DNA from: Cribrihabitans_A neustonicus
GTDB taxonomy: Bacteria; Pseudomonadota; Alphaproteobacteria; Rhodobacterales; Rhodobacteraceae
NCBI RefSeq assembly: GCF_048820895.1
Contig: NZ_JBMERQ010000001.1
Coordinates: 248,001 to 312,000 of the forward strand
DNA: 64,000 nt
Direction of reading: 5' to 3'
The number at the start of each line of letters is the position of its first letter. Position 1 is the first letter of the stretch. The position numbers and the translations under genes were made by a program. A model generated the notes under the pieces. That model saw only the letters and a program-made list of their open reading frames with translations, was not told the origin of the DNA and did no database searches. Shown piece after piece: positions 34,233-43,061 of the stretch.

Positions 34233-34466
34233 TTACCGGCGGCTGAGGCGGGCGGCGCGGCCGCCGCGGCGCTTGGTCAATTGGCTCGCGCGGGCGGGCA
34301 GGGCTTCCATCACCGCGGCGCGTTCGTCATTGCTCATCCGGGACCAGTCGCGGATCTCGTCCAGCGAGCGGTAGCAGCCTGTGCAGATGCGCGCCTCCGG
34401 GTGGACGACGCAGATCTTCACGCATGGGGATTGGATTTCGTCGCGTTTCCAAACGTCGCCGTTCAT
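34233..34466 (-). CDS. DUF1289 domain protein
   Basis: 77 residues. The segment SPCVKICVVHPEARICTGCYRSLDEIRDWSRMS is the DUF1289 pattern with four cysteines (C-x3-C...C-x2-C), probably binding an Fe-S cluster or zinc. The C-terminus is strongly basic (RRGGRAARLSRR). It lies 3 bases after the ruvX stop on the same strand and is part of the ccmI-ruvX transcript. Function unknown. Confidence 0.9.
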   Translation of the reverse strand: MNGDVWKRDEIQSPCVKICVVHPEARICTGCYRSLDEIRDWSRMSNDERAAVMEALPARASQLTKRRGGRAARLSRR

Positions 34467-34469
34467 TTC

Positions 34470-34943
34470 TCACCCGTTCCTGATATGCCGCATCCGGTCC
34501 AATGCGCCTTGGAGAATATACGAGGCGGCGACATGGTCGATAACCTCGGCGCGGCGTTTTCGTGTCGTATCCGCCTCCAAAAGCGCGCGTTCGGCAGCCA
34601 CGGTGCTGAGGCGCTCGTCCCAGAAACCGATCGGCAGCTCGGTCAGTTTCGAGAGATTGCGGGCAAAGGCGCGGGTCGACTGGCAGCGCGGGCCTTCGGA
34701 GCCGTCCATGTTGCGGGGCAGGCCGAGGAGAATGCCGCCCAGCCCGCGGGCGGCGGCGATCTCCAGCAGGCGGGCGCTGTCGAGGGTGAATTTCTTGCGC
34801 TTTACCGTCTCAAGCGGCGTGGCTACGGTGGCAAGCCCGTCCGAAACTGCGACACCGATGGTCTTGGTGCCGAGGTCGAGCCCCATCAGCGCGGACATCG
34901 GCGGCAGGGCAGCGGCGAAGTCTTCGAAGGCGTCGTGGATCAT
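34470..34943 (-). CDS. ruvX: Putative Holliday junction resolvase / pre-16S rRNA nuclease YqgF
   Basis: 157 residues with an RNase H-like fold. The signature LMGLDLGTKTIGVAVSD holds the first catalytic Asp, ILLGLPRNMDGSEGPRCQSTRAFA the loop, and FWDERLSTVAAERAL the second acidic residue, with AASYILQGALD at the end. In E. coli the homologue matures the 16S rRNA 5' end. The start codon overlaps the ccmI stop (ATGA), so the two are co-translated. Confidence 0.93.
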   Translation of the reverse strand: MIHDAFEDFAAALPPMSALMGLDLGTKTIGVAVSDGLATVATPLETVKRKKFTLDSARLLEIAAARGLGGILLGLPRNMDGSEGPRCQSTRAFARNLSKLTELPIGFWDERLSTVAAERALLEADTTRKRRAEVIDHVAASYILQGALDRMRHIRNG

Positions 34944-36184
34944 TCCGCCACTCCTGCGGCTTGCGCGGCGGCGGCAAGCTGCGCCAGCGCGGTGTCGTTG
35001 CCGGCAAAGGCGGTCTGCGCCTCGCCGTAGATTGCGCGGGCGCGGTCTGCCTCGCCCAGCACGCCGAGCGCGGTGATGAGCCGGGCCCATTCCTCCGCCG
35101 CGCCGCCTTCGGAGGCAAGACGGTCTGAGAGGCGCGAGACCATGCCGCGGATCATCTCCTGCTGCGCTTCGGGTTCCATTTCAGCGGCATTGGCGATGTC
35201 CTCGGCGCTGGGGCCGGGCAGGGCAGTGCCGTCCGCCGCGGCGGGGGGCGGGGTGACCGGGCGGTATTCGACGCCGGCGCGGGCGGCCATGTCCTCGATC
35301 TGAGCTTCGATGCCCTGGACCCACGGCGCCCCGGCCGGGCCGTCGCGCAGGGTCTCGGCCCAGATCCGGAAGGCGGCGTCGGGGCGGCCGGCTTGGCCCA
35401 GCATCACGCCCATGTAATAGCGCGCAGGACCGGAGCGGGGATTGCGTGCAAGTGCCTGGTTCAGCGCCTCTTCCGCCTCGGGCGAGACATAGCCGCCGGC
35501 GGCGAGGATCATCAGTTCGGCCAGCTCGCCGTAGTCCCGCGCGGTGGCGGCTTCGCCTTTCAGGCGGATCACGTTCTGCTTCGCGGCATAGGCGTCGCGG
35601 AAGTTTCCGAGGTTCGCTTCGTGCTGTGCCAGAAGCGCCTGGCCCTGAGGATCGTCCGGGCGTTTGCCTGCGGTTTCGCGGAGCTGAGCGACCAGGTTGG
35701 CGTAGCTTTCCTCCACTTCGGGTGCTGGCTGGGCCGGCAGGCGCGCCTCGGCCTCGGCCTGGCCGGGGCGGTTGGCCGCGCGTTCCTGCGCCAGGCTGAT
35801 GCGGTGCTTGAGGCCCAGGTCGCCGTAGCCGGGCGCGCCGAGCTGGCGGTAGAGAACCAGAGTGCCGCCGATCACCAGAGCCGCGGCCAGCAGGGCGGCA
35901 GCGCGGGTGAGCGCTTTCGGCTGCGGGCTGCCGCTGCGGTGCTTCTGCAGCTGCGCGTCGGCGGCGAGGATGCGGCGGGAGATCTCGGTGCGGGTGCGCT
36001 CGGCGTCGGCTTCCCCGATCACGCCGCGGGCGAGGTCCTTGTCGACGTCGCGCAGCTGCTGCCGGTAGAGGCGCAGGTCATAGGCCGCGGCCGGTTCGCC
36101 CAACTGGCGGCCGCGCAGCAGCGCCAGCGCGATCAGCAGCGCCGCCGAGGCCGCGATGAGGGCGGATACAATCCAGAATGCCAT
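34940..36184 (-). CDS. ccmI: Cytochrome c biogenesis protein CcmI
   Basis: 414 residues. Two N-terminal membrane helices (residues 3-23 and about 95-113) flank a cytoplasmic loop with the leucine-zipper-like DLRLYRQQLRDVDKDLARGVI, followed by a periplasmic domain with tetratricopeptide-like repeats (NLGNFRDAYAAKQNVIRL, YYMGVMLGQAGRPDAAFRIWAETL). CcmI chaperones apocytochrome c to the CcmF/H heme ligase in system I maturation. The remaining ccm genes are not in this window. Leads a minus-strand transcript with ruvX and the DUF1289 gene. Confidence 0.93.
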   Translation of the reverse strand: MAFWIVSALIAASAALLIALALLRGRQLGEPAAAYDLRLYRQQLRDVDKDLARGVIGEADAERTRTEISRRILAADAQLQKHRSGSPQPKALTRAAALLAAALVIGGTLVLYRQLGAPGYGDLGLKHRISLAQERAANRPGQAEAEARLPAQPAPEVEESYANLVAQLRETAGKRPDDPQGQALLAQHEANLGNFRDAYAAKQNVIRLKGEAATARDYGELAELMILAAGGYVSPEAEEALNQALARNPRSGPARYYMGVMLGQAGRPDAAFRIWAETLRDGPAGAPWVQGIEAQIEDMAARAGVEYRPVTPPPAAADGTALPGPSAEDIANAAEMEPEAQQEMIRGMVSRLSDRLASEGGAAEEWARLITALGVLGEADRARAIYGEAQTAFAGNDTALAQLAAAAQAAGVAE

Positions 36185-36585
36185 ACCGTCTCCGATCTTT
36201 GCTGCTCATCTATAGTCCGGAGGGCCTGAGAAAAAGGGCCAATCTGACGCGGGCCGCCCCGTGTCGCCGGCGCGGAACAATGCCGAAGGCCGCCGCGCAT
36301 CGCCGGCGCGCCCCCACGCGGCGGCGATTTGGCTGCGGCCGGGCGGTCCCTCGTGAGGGCGCAGGGGTTTGGCTGGGATAAACTGCCAGCCACGGCGGTT
36401 CGGATCGCCGCTGCGCCCGCCGGCAATGCGCGGCTTGTTTCCATCGTTTTGGAGCGTCCCTGTCGCTCTTTCATCATACCCGCAAACCTGTGTCGCAAAT
36501 ACGCGCAAAGGGGACGATAAACGGCGCGGGTCTTTGGGCGTCCTCGGGCATACCAATCGGCAGACACGAACCATCGGATTCGCTC
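36185..36585. promoter_or_regulatory. Divergent promoter region between ccmI and soxB
   Basis: 401 bases carrying the promoters of the ccmI operon (left) and the sarcosine oxidase operon (right). An 11-bp direct repeat TCGCCGGCGCG occurs at 36264-36274 and 36300-36310. No gene recognised; reading frames across it lack start signals. Confidence 0.5.
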
Positions 36586-37830
36586 ATGAAACGCTATTCA
36601 GCCTTTGCCGTGGTGCGGGAAGCCCTGCGCTATCACACCGGATGGGAACGCGCCTGGCGCTCGCCCGAACCGAAACGCCATTACGATGTCATCATCGTCG
36701 GGGCCGGCGGGCACGGGCTCGCCACCGCCTACTACCTGGGCAAGAACTACGGCATCACCAATGTAGCGGTGCTGGAGAAGGGCTGGCTGGGCGGCGGCAA
36801 CACCGGGCGCAACACCACCATCATCCGCTCGAACTATCTGCAAGACCCCTCGGCCGCGATCTATGAGAAGGCGCGCAGCCTTTACGAGACGATGAGCCAG
36901 GACCTGAACTACAACGTCATGTTCTCGCCCCGCGGTGTCATCATGCTGGCGCAGACCGAGCATGAGGTGCGCGGCTACAAGCGCACCGCGCATGCCAACG
37001 CGCTGCAAGGCGTTCAGACCGAGTGGATCGAGCCTGCGCGTGTGAAGGAGCTGGTGCCGATCATCAACCTGGAAGGGCCGCGCTATCCGGTGCTGGGCGG
37101 CCTCTGGCAGGAGCGCGGCGGCACCGCGCGCCACGATGCGGTGGCCTGGGGCTATGCGCGGGCGTGCTCGGCGATGGGCATGGACATCATCCAGCAGTGC
37201 GAGGTCACCGGCGTTCGGGTGGAGAACGGCCGCATCGCGGGCGTCGACACCTCCAGAGGGGCGATTGACTGCGACAAGCTGGGCATGGTGGTTGCGGGCA
37301 ACTGCTCGGTGCTGTCCGAGAAGGCGGGCTTCCGCCTGCCGGTGGAAAGCGTGGCGCTGCAGGCGCTGGTTTCCGAGCCGATCAAGCCCTGCATGGACGT
37401 GGTGGTGATGGCCAACACCGTGCATGGCTACATGTCCCAGTCCGACAAGGGCGAGATGGTGATCGGCGGCGGCACCGACGGGTTCAACAACTATACCCAG
37501 CGCGGCAGCTTCCACCATATCGAGGAGACCGTGCGCGCGCTGGTCGAGACCTTCCCGATGGTCTCGCGCCTCAAGATGCTGCGGCAGTGGGGCGGCATCG
37601 TCGACGTCACCGGCGACCGCTCGCCGATCCTGTCAAAGACCCCGGTGCAGAACTGCTTTGTCAACGCAGGCTGGGGCACCGGCGGCTTCAAGGCGATCCC
37701 GGGCTCCGGCTGGGCGATGGCGGAGCTGATGGCGACCGGCCATTCGCCCTTGACCGAGGAGTTCTCGATGAACCGCTTCCGCGAAGGCAAGTTCATCGAC
37801 GAAAGCGTCGCCGCCGGGGTGGCCCACTGA
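36586..37830 (+). CDS. soxB: Sarcosine oxidase subunit beta
   Basis: 414 residues. Rossmann dinucleotide-binding motif DVIIVGAGGHGLATAYYL (34-51) for FAD, then GGGNTGRNTTIIRSNYL. His183 in RGGTARHDAVAWGYARA is the likely covalent FMN attachment site by analogy to His173 of the Corynebacterium enzyme. The C-terminal WGGIVDVTGDRSPILSKTP and NAGWGTGGFKAIPGSG segments are typical of DAO-fold beta subunits. Together with the alpha, gamma and delta subunits it oxidatively demethylates sarcosine to glycine, passing formaldehyde to tetrahydrofolate. First gene of the operon; an unrelated gene lies between it and soxD. Confidence 0.95.
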   Translation: MKRYSAFAVVREALRYHTGWERAWRSPEPKRHYDVIIVGAGGHGLATAYYLGKNYGITNVAVLEKGWLGGGNTGRNTTIIRSNYLQDPSAAIYEKARSLYETMSQDLNYNVMFSPRGVIMLAQTEHEVRGYKRTAHANALQGVQTEWIEPARVKELVPIINLEGPRYPVLGGLWQERGGTARHDAVAWGYARACSAMGMDIIQQCEVTGVRVENGRIAGVDTSRGAIDCDKLGMVVAGNCSVLSEKAGFRLPVESVALQALVSEPIKPCMDVVVMANTVHGYMSQSDKGEMVIGGGTDGFNNYTQRGSFHHIEETVRALVETFPMVSRLKMLRQWGGIVDVTGDRSPILSKTPVQNCFVNAGWGTGGFKAIPGSGWAMAELMATGHSPLTEEFSMNRFREGKFIDESVAAGVAH

Positions 37831-37844
37831 TGGAGTGGTTTACC

Positions 37845-38228
37845 TTAGAAACCACGCAGCGCGTTGGCGAACCCGCCTGCAAGACTACGGTGCTGAACGT
37901 TCAAGCTCGGCTGCAGGCTTCTGATCAAATCCTCCTCGATATGACGCCTGCGCAGGTCATTCCCTTCGAAGTAAATGCCAACCGAGTTTGCTCCAAGTCG
38001 TCGTGCATCGGCCCATTTCTCATGGTCGGAAAAGCGCTTCGAAAATTCACCCGCAATACCCACGTAGAGCACCTCGTAGTTGCGGAGGAGGGGTCTCCAA
38101 ACCATGAAGGTGTACACGCCGCCAGCGTTGCCGATGAATTGGCCGAGACCGCTGTCCAATTCCTTGGCACTGAACGGATAGGAAGTTCCCGATACGCCGG
38201 GAAGGTTCACGAAGTTACAACTGCTCAT
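37845..38228 (-). CDS. GIY-YIG nuclease-domain protein inserted in the sox operon
   Basis: 127 residues. GIY-YIG fold motifs: GVY (37-39), YVG (55-57), Arg65, His69, catalytic-type Glu98/99 in HIEEDLI and Asn110 in QPSLN. The domain fills the protein, so it is a stand-alone nuclease-like module without a DNA-binding extension. AGAGG precedes the ATG. It is antisense to the sox genes, lower in GC, and has its own promoter (38262-38290). Such domains occur in homing endonucleases, defence and repair proteins; this one's role is unknown. The usual soxB-soxD junction has no gene here. Confidence 0.8.
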   Translation of the reverse strand: MSSCNFVNLPGVSGTSYPFSAKELDSGLGQFIGNAGGVYTFMVWRPLLRNYEVLYVGIAGEFSKRFSDHEKWADARRLGANSVGIYFEGNDLRRRHIEEDLIRSLQPSLNVQHRSLAGGFANALRGF

Positions 38229-38261
38229 CTGTATCGCCTCTTTGAGTTCTCGATACGTTCC

Positions 38262-38290
38262 ATTCTCCCGGTGGGTGAGCGAGTTGTCAA
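38262..38290 (-). promoter_or_regulatory. Promoter of the GIY-YIG gene
   Basis: On the minus strand TTGACA (38285-38290), 17-base spacer, GAGAAT (38262-38267), ending 34 bases before the start codon. The -35 box lies in the first of two direct repeats GTTGTCAACAG (38283-38293 and 38297-38307), each containing the palindrome GTTGTCAAC, which could be a repressor site. Confidence 0.65.
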
Positions 38291-38338
38291 CAGCTTGTTG
38301 TCAACAGGTTTTAGCGGACGAAATATGGTGGAGAGACA

Positions 38339-38692
38339 ATGCTGATCCTGGAATGCCCCTGCTGCGGCATCAAAGCCGAAGAAACCGAACTGCACGCGGG
38401 CGGGGAGGCGCATCTGAAGCGCTTTGGCCCCGGCTCCTCGGACGACGAGTTCCACGACTACCTGTTCATGCGCGAAAACCCCAAGGGCGTGCATTTCGAA
38501 CGCTGGCGCCATGCCAATGGCTGCGGCAAGTGGTTCCATGCCGCGCGCTGCACCCAGACGCTGGAGGTCTTCGGCACCTATTCCGCCCAGACCACCGAGC
38601 CGCCGCAGGAGATCCTCGACAAGATCTCCGCCAAGCGGCCGGGCTGGCGCTGGCGCGAGCTGGCGGATGCGCGCAAATCCTCCGCTGCCTGA
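38339..38692 (+). CDS. soxD: Sarcosine oxidase subunit delta
   Basis: 117 residues. Zinc ligands are visible as CPCC (6-9), a central His/Cys set (HANGCGKWFHAARC), as in known delta subunits. The delta subunit is a small zinc-containing structural part of the heterotetramer. GGAGAG lies just before the ATG at 38339. Separated from soxB by a 500-bp insertion with an antisense GIY-YIG gene; soxA follows 48 bases downstream. Confidence 0.95.
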   Translation: MLILECPCCGIKAEETELHAGGEAHLKRFGPGSSDDEFHDYLFMRENPKGVHFERWRHANGCGKWFHAARCTQTLEVFGTYSAQTTEPPQEILDKISAKRPGWRWRELADARKSSAA

Positions 38693-38740
38693 CCCCCGGC
38701 TGACTGAAACACCTGCATTCTTTCCGAAAGGTCTGCACCC

Positions 38741-41700
38741 ATGAGCACGCGTCTTGCCAAGCACGGCCGGCTGATCGACCGCTCCAAACAGATCGACTTT
38801 TCCTTCAACGGCAAGCGCATGAAAGGCTTTGCCGGGGACACTCTGGCCTCTGCCCTCCTGGCAAACGGCCAGGTGATGATGGGGCGGTCCTTCAAGTATC
38901 ACCGTCCGCGCGGCGTCGTGGCCTCGGGGCCCGAAGAGCCCAATGCGCTGATGCAGCTCGGCACCGGCGACCGTTACGAGCCGAACCAGCGGGCGACCAC
39001 CACCGAGCTCTACTCTGGCCTCACTGCGCAGTCGCAGAACCACTGGCCGAACCTGGAGTTCGACGTCCTGGCGATCAACAACAAGCTGGGCCGGTTCCTG
39101 ACCGCTGGTTTCTACTACAAGATGTTCATCCACCCGCGTCCGCTGTGGAAACACCTTTACGAGCCGATCATCCGCCGCTCCGCCGGTCTGGGCCGGGCGC
39201 CGGACAAGGAGCTGAAGGACGCCGACACCTACGAGCACTTCTACTTCTTTGCCGATGTGCTGGTGATGGGCGGCGGAGTTGCGGGGCTGCAGGCCGCCAA
39301 GGCTGCGGCGGCGACCGGCGCCAAGGTGCTGGTGCTGGAGCAGAACGCCTATTGGGGCGGCCGTGCGCCGGTTGATGGCGGCACCATTGACGGCGAGGCG
39401 CCGGAGGTGTGGATCGAGAAGACTCTTGGCGAACTGCGTGCGATGGAGAACGTCACCCTGCGCAGCCGCTGCATGGGGGCGGGTGTCTATGACCACGGCT
39501 ATGCGCTCGGCTACGAGCGGCTCACCGACCATGCGCCGGGGCAGGGCGGTCCGCGCCACCGGCTGTGGCGGATCCGCGCGAAGCAGATCGTCTCCGCCAC
39601 CGGTGCGATCGAGCGGCCGCTCTCCTTTGCCGGCAACGATGTGCCGGGGGTGATGCTCGCGGCCTCGATGCGGGATTACGTGGTGAACTGGGGCGTGACC
39701 CCGGGCAAGAAGGTGGTGATCGCCACCAACAACGACGACGCCTACCGCACCGCGCTGGTGCTGCATGAGGCGGGCGTGGAAGTGGTGCGCCTGCTCGACA
39801 CCCGGGACACGGGCGGCGGCGCGCTGATGGATGCGGTGCGCGAAAAGGGCATCCGGGTCGAATGCGGCCGCGCGATTGCCAGGGTGAAGGACGGCAAATG
39901 CGTCACCAAAGTGTCGATCTGCGCGCAGAACGGCGAGGGCGGCGCGCGCGAGGAGGTCGAGGCCGATGCGGTGGCGATGTCCGGCGGCTGGTCTCCGGTG
40001 GTGCACATGTGGTCGCACTGCGGCGGCAAGCTGATCTGGGATGACGTGAACGCGCATTTCCGCCCCGACCCGGACCGCCCGCCGCTGGGCGCCGATGGGA
40101 CCGGCTTCGTGGTAAGCGCGGGCTCCGCCAGCGGGCCGCTGGCTCTGGGCGCGGTGCTGGAAGACGCTGCCGCTGCCGGCGCGCGCGCGGCCGAGGCTGC
40201 GGGCTTCCCGGCCAAGAGTGTGGAGGCCGCCAAGGGCGAAAGCGAGGCCGAGGCGCCGATGCAGCCGGTCTGGCTGATGCCTGCCAAGGCCGACATCAAG
40301 CTGCGCATGAAGTCCTGGCTCGACTACCAGAACGACGTGAAGGTCTCCGACGTGCAGCTTGCGGCGCGCGAGGGCTACGAGAGCGTCGAGCACACCAAGC
40401 GCTACACCACGCTGGGGATGGCGACCGATCAGGGGAAGCTCTCGAACATCAACGGCTTGGCGATCCTCGCCGACAGTTTGAACGCGGAGATCCCGAAGGT
40501 CGGCACCACCACCTTCCGCCCGCCCTATCACCCGATTTCCATGGGTGCGATCGGCGGCGAGGCGCGGGGCGAGATCTTCCAGCCGGTGCGCAAGACGCCG
40601 ATCTACGACTGGAACCAGAAGAACGGCGCCGATTGGGAGCCGGTGGGCCAGTGGCGCCGCCCCTTCGCCTATCTGCGCGCCGGAGAGGACCGTCACAAGG
40701 CGGTGAACCGCGAGGTGAAGAACACCCGCGAGAAGCTGGGCCTGCTGGACGCCTCCACCCTGGGCAAGCTGGTGGTGAAGGGCCCGGATGCGGGGCGCTT
40801 CCTTGACATGCTGTACACCAACATGATGTCGACGCTGAAACCCGGCAAATGCCGCTACGGGCTGATGTGTTCGGAGAACGGGTTCCTGATCGACGACGGC
40901 GTGGTTGCGCGGATCGACGAGGACACCTGGCTCTGCCACACCACCACCGGCGGCGCCGAGCGCATCCACGGCCACATGGAAGAGTGGCTGCAGACCGAGT
41001 GGTGGGACTGGAAGGTCTATGTCGCCAACGTGACCGAGCAATACGCCCAGATCGCCGTGGTCGGCCCCAACGCCCGCAAGGTGCTGGAGAAGCTGAACGC
41101 TCAGGCCGGCGGGGGCATGGACGTGAGCAAGGACGCGCTGCCCTTCATGGAGTGGCGCGACGGCGAGATCGGCGGCTTCAAGGCGCGCGCCTACCGGATC
41201 TCCTTCTCGGGCGAATTGTCCTACGAGATCGCGGTGGCGGCATCGGAGGGCCAGGCGTTCTGGGATGCCCTGATGGAAGCGGGCAAGGAGTTCGGAGTGA
41301 TGCCCTATGGCACCGAATGCCTGCACATCCTGCGTGCCGAGAAGGGCTTCATCATGATCGGGGACGAGACCGACGGGACCGTGATCCCGCAGGATCTTGG
41401 CCTGCACTGGGCGATCTCGAAAAAGAAGGAAGACTTCCTCGGCAAGCGCGCGCACACGCGGTCGCACATGGCGGACCCGGAGCGCTGGCAGCTTGTGGGC
41501 CTGGAGACCGTCGACGGCTCGGTGCTGCCCGATGGCGCCTATGCCCTGGGCGAGGGCGTCAATGCCAACGGCCAGCGCAACATGATCGGCCGGGTGACCT
41601 CGACCTACTACTCGGCCAACCTGGACCGCGGCATCGCCATGGGCCTGGTCAAGCACGGCCCCAAGCGGATGGGCGAGGTGATCGAGTTCCCGGGCACCGA

Positions 41701-41773
41701 CGGCACCGTCTACAAGGCCAAGATCGTCGACCCGGTGTTTTACGACAAGGAAGGGGAAAAGCAGAATGTCTAA
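38741..41773 (+). CDS. soxA: Sarcosine oxidase subunit alpha
   Basis: 1010 residues, the normal length. N-terminal ferredoxin-like region (DFSFNGKRMKGFAGDTLASALLAN), then a Rossmann fold VLVMGGGVAGLQAAKAAAATGAKVLVLE (about 168-195) for the NAD+ of this enzyme, and a C-terminal half (from about 640) homologous to the glycine-cleavage T protein/DMGDH folate-binding domain (KLGLLDASTLGKLVVKGPDAG, FLIDDGVVARI, SFSGELSYEIAVA). The folate domain captures the one-carbon unit as 5,10-methylene-THF. Overlaps soxG by 8 bp (ATGTCTAA). Confidence 0.97.
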   Translation: MSTRLAKHGRLIDRSKQIDFSFNGKRMKGFAGDTLASALLANGQVMMGRSFKYHRPRGVVASGPEEPNALMQLGTGDRYEPNQRATTTELYSGLTAQSQNHWPNLEFDVLAINNKLGRFLTAGFYYKMFIHPRPLWKHLYEPIIRRSAGLGRAPDKELKDADTYEHFYFFADVLVMGGGVAGLQAAKAAAATGAKVLVLEQNAYWGGRAPVDGGTIDGEAPEVWIEKTLGELRAMENVTLRSRCMGAGVYDHGYALGYERLTDHAPGQGGPRHRLWRIRAKQIVSATGAIERPLSFAGNDVPGVMLAASMRDYVVNWGVTPGKKVVIATNNDDAYRTALVLHEAGVEVVRLLDTRDTGGGALMDAVREKGIRVECGRAIARVKDGKCVTKVSICAQNGEGGAREEVEADAVAMSGGWSPVVHMWSHCGGKLIWDDVNAHFRPDPDRPPLGADGTGFVVSAGSASGPLALGAVLEDAAAAGARAAEAAGFPAKSVEAAKGESEAEAPMQPVWLMPAKADIKLRMKSWLDYQNDVKVSDVQLAAREGYESVEHTKRYTTLGMATDQGKLSNINGLAILADSLNAEIPKVGTTTFRPPYHPISMGAIGGEARGEIFQPVRKTPIYDWNQKNGADWEPVGQWRRPFAYLRAGEDRHKAVNREVKNTREKLGLLDASTLGKLVVKGPDAGRFLDMLYTNMMSTLKPGKCRYGLMCSENGFLIDDGVVARIDEDTWLCHTTTGGAERIHGHMEEWLQTEWWDWKVYVANVTEQYAQIAVVGPNARKVLEKLNAQAGGGMDVSKDALPFMEWRDGEIGGFKARAYRISFSGELSYEIAVAASEGQAFWDALMEAGKEFGVMPYGTECLHILRAEKGFIMIGDETDGTVIPQDLGLHWAISKKKEDFLGKRAHTRSHMADPERWQLVGLETVDGSVLPDGAYALGEGVNANGQRNMIGRVTSTYYSANLDRGIAMGLVKHGPKRMGEVIEFPGTDGTVYKAKIVDPVFYDKEGEKQNV

Positions 41774-42332
41774 GGCTGTTTCCGCATTGAATGGCGCCCA
41801 GTTCTCCGGCCTGGCCAAGGTCGCGGATGCCGGTCTCCAGGGCATGATCACCCTGCGCGGCGATTTCGCCGCGCCGGCGCTGAAGGCGGCGGTTGAGGCG
41901 GCCACCGGCGCGGGCGTGCCGGAGCGCGGCCGCATCGCGCGGTCCGAAAGCGGCGCCGCGGCCTGGATGTCGCCGGACGAGCTCTTGCTTCTGGTGCCCT
42001 ATGCCGAGGCCGACGCCAAGGTGGCGGCGCTGGCAGAGGCGCTGTCGGGCGAGCATGCGCTGGCGGTCAACGTCTCCGACGCGCGTGCCTTTATCAGCGT
42101 GGCGGGCGAGGGCGCACGGGAAGTGCTGGCCAAGGTGAGCCCGGTCGACTTCGACGCCGCGGAGTTCCAGCCTGGCCAGTTCCGCCGCTCGCGCTTGGCG
42201 CAGGTGGCGGGGGCCTTCTGGATGGAGGACGATGGCAGCTTCAAGGTGATCTGCTTCCGTTCGGTCGGCGAGTATGTCTTCAAGCTGCTGAGCAGCGCCG
42301 CGCACCCGCAGGCAAAGGTGGGTGTTTACTAA
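41766..42332 (+). CDS. soxG: Sarcosine oxidase subunit gamma
   Basis: 188 residues. The region GRIARSESGAAAWMSPDELLLLVP and the C-terminal FWMEDDGSFKVICFRSVGEYVFKLL are typical of the gamma subunit, a shortened T-protein-like fold that binds near the folate site of alpha. Starts inside the end of soxA (8-bp overlap) and is followed by a strong terminator, closing the operon. Confidence 0.95.
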   Translation: MSKAVSALNGAQFSGLAKVADAGLQGMITLRGDFAAPALKAAVEAATGAGVPERGRIARSESGAAAWMSPDELLLLVPYAEADAKVAALAEALSGEHALAVNVSDARAFISVAGEGAREVLAKVSPVDFDAAEFQPGQFRRSRLAQVAGAFWMEDDGSFKVICFRSVGEYVFKLLSSAAHPQAKVGVY

Positions 42333-42378
42333 AATTTTCCCGGCTTTTTCAGTTGTGACGCGAAAGGGCGTCATTTAC

Positions 42379-42414
42379 GATGCTCCCAGGGAATTCCCGG
42401 GAGCATCTTTTCTT
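42379..42414 (+). terminator. Rho-independent terminator of the sox operon
   Basis: GATGCTCCC (42379-42387) pairs with GGGAGCATC (42399-42407), with a GGGAATTCCC-type inner pairing, followed by TTTTCTTG. Strong and correctly placed 47 bases after soxG. Confidence 0.9.
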
Positions 42415-42540
42415 GTTCTGCCAAGTTTAACCCGTTCCATTTCGATCTCCCGGGCCGAGCAGTTTGCAAAACTGGATTTAGTTTTAAAGGTACCGCCCCG
42501 CCTGTTTTCTGCGGGCATGGCGGCTGTGGGGGAGTATTTC

Positions 42541-42975
42541 ATGCACCTTTTGAAGAATGGCATCGCGGCGGCGCTGGTCACTTTCGGTACCAGCGCGGCC
42601 GGGGCCGGGGAGGCGTATTACTGCAGCGCCTATCCGCTGTCGGGCACGGGCTGGATTCCGGCCGAGTTTGTGATCGAATTCATGGAACACCGCAACGCGG
42701 CGCGGGTATCGGATACGGCCTTTTCAGCGACCGTGCCGGGCCGGGTGATCCGGCGCAGCGAAACTTCGCTGGAAGTATCCTGGAGCGCAGCGCATGCGCC
42801 CGTCGGCAGCGAACCGGGGGCGGTGCGGCGGTTCCGGGCGCTTTTGAACATGGCGAACATGAAGATGACGATCAAGGCGATGCGCGAAGAGGGCATGATC
42901 CGGCTGTCGCGCGGCGCCGGGCGCTGTGTGCCCGCGGTGGCGCAAAGCCTGCTGGCGCAGCGATCGGTGAACTGA
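42541..42975 (+). CDS. Small secreted protein, SGWIP family member 1
   Basis: 144 residues from the ATG at 42541 (GGGGGAG about 7 bases upstream). A signal peptide (LLKNGIAAALVTFGTSAAGA) precedes a short mature domain: CSAYPLSGTGWIPAEFVIEF, an ARVSD-type turn and a final RLSRGAGRCVP. The next gene encodes a protein with the same layout (two Cys, SGWIP, A-R-x-x-D, G-x-G-x-C), so the two are paralogues. The two cysteines probably form a disulfide. I know of no function for the family. Confidence 0.75.
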   Translation: MHLLKNGIAAALVTFGTSAAGAGEAYYCSAYPLSGTGWIPAEFVIEFMEHRNAARVSDTAFSATVPGRVIRRSETSLEVSWSAAHAPVGSEPGAVRRFRALLNMANMKMTIKAMREEGMIRLSRGAGRCVPAVAQSLLAQRSVN

Positions 42976-43061
42976 GCGTGCCGGGCTGCCCTCGCGCTGC
43001 GGTTGCGAAAGCGCGCGGGGGCTGGTAGCACATCGGCATACTAAACAAAGAGAAGTTTCCG

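Noticed and set aside
38225..41935. 1236-codon minus-strand open frame opposite soxA
   Set aside because: Antisense shadow of a clear sarcosine oxidase alpha gene; His/Arg/Gly-rich translation with no domains, caused by high GC.
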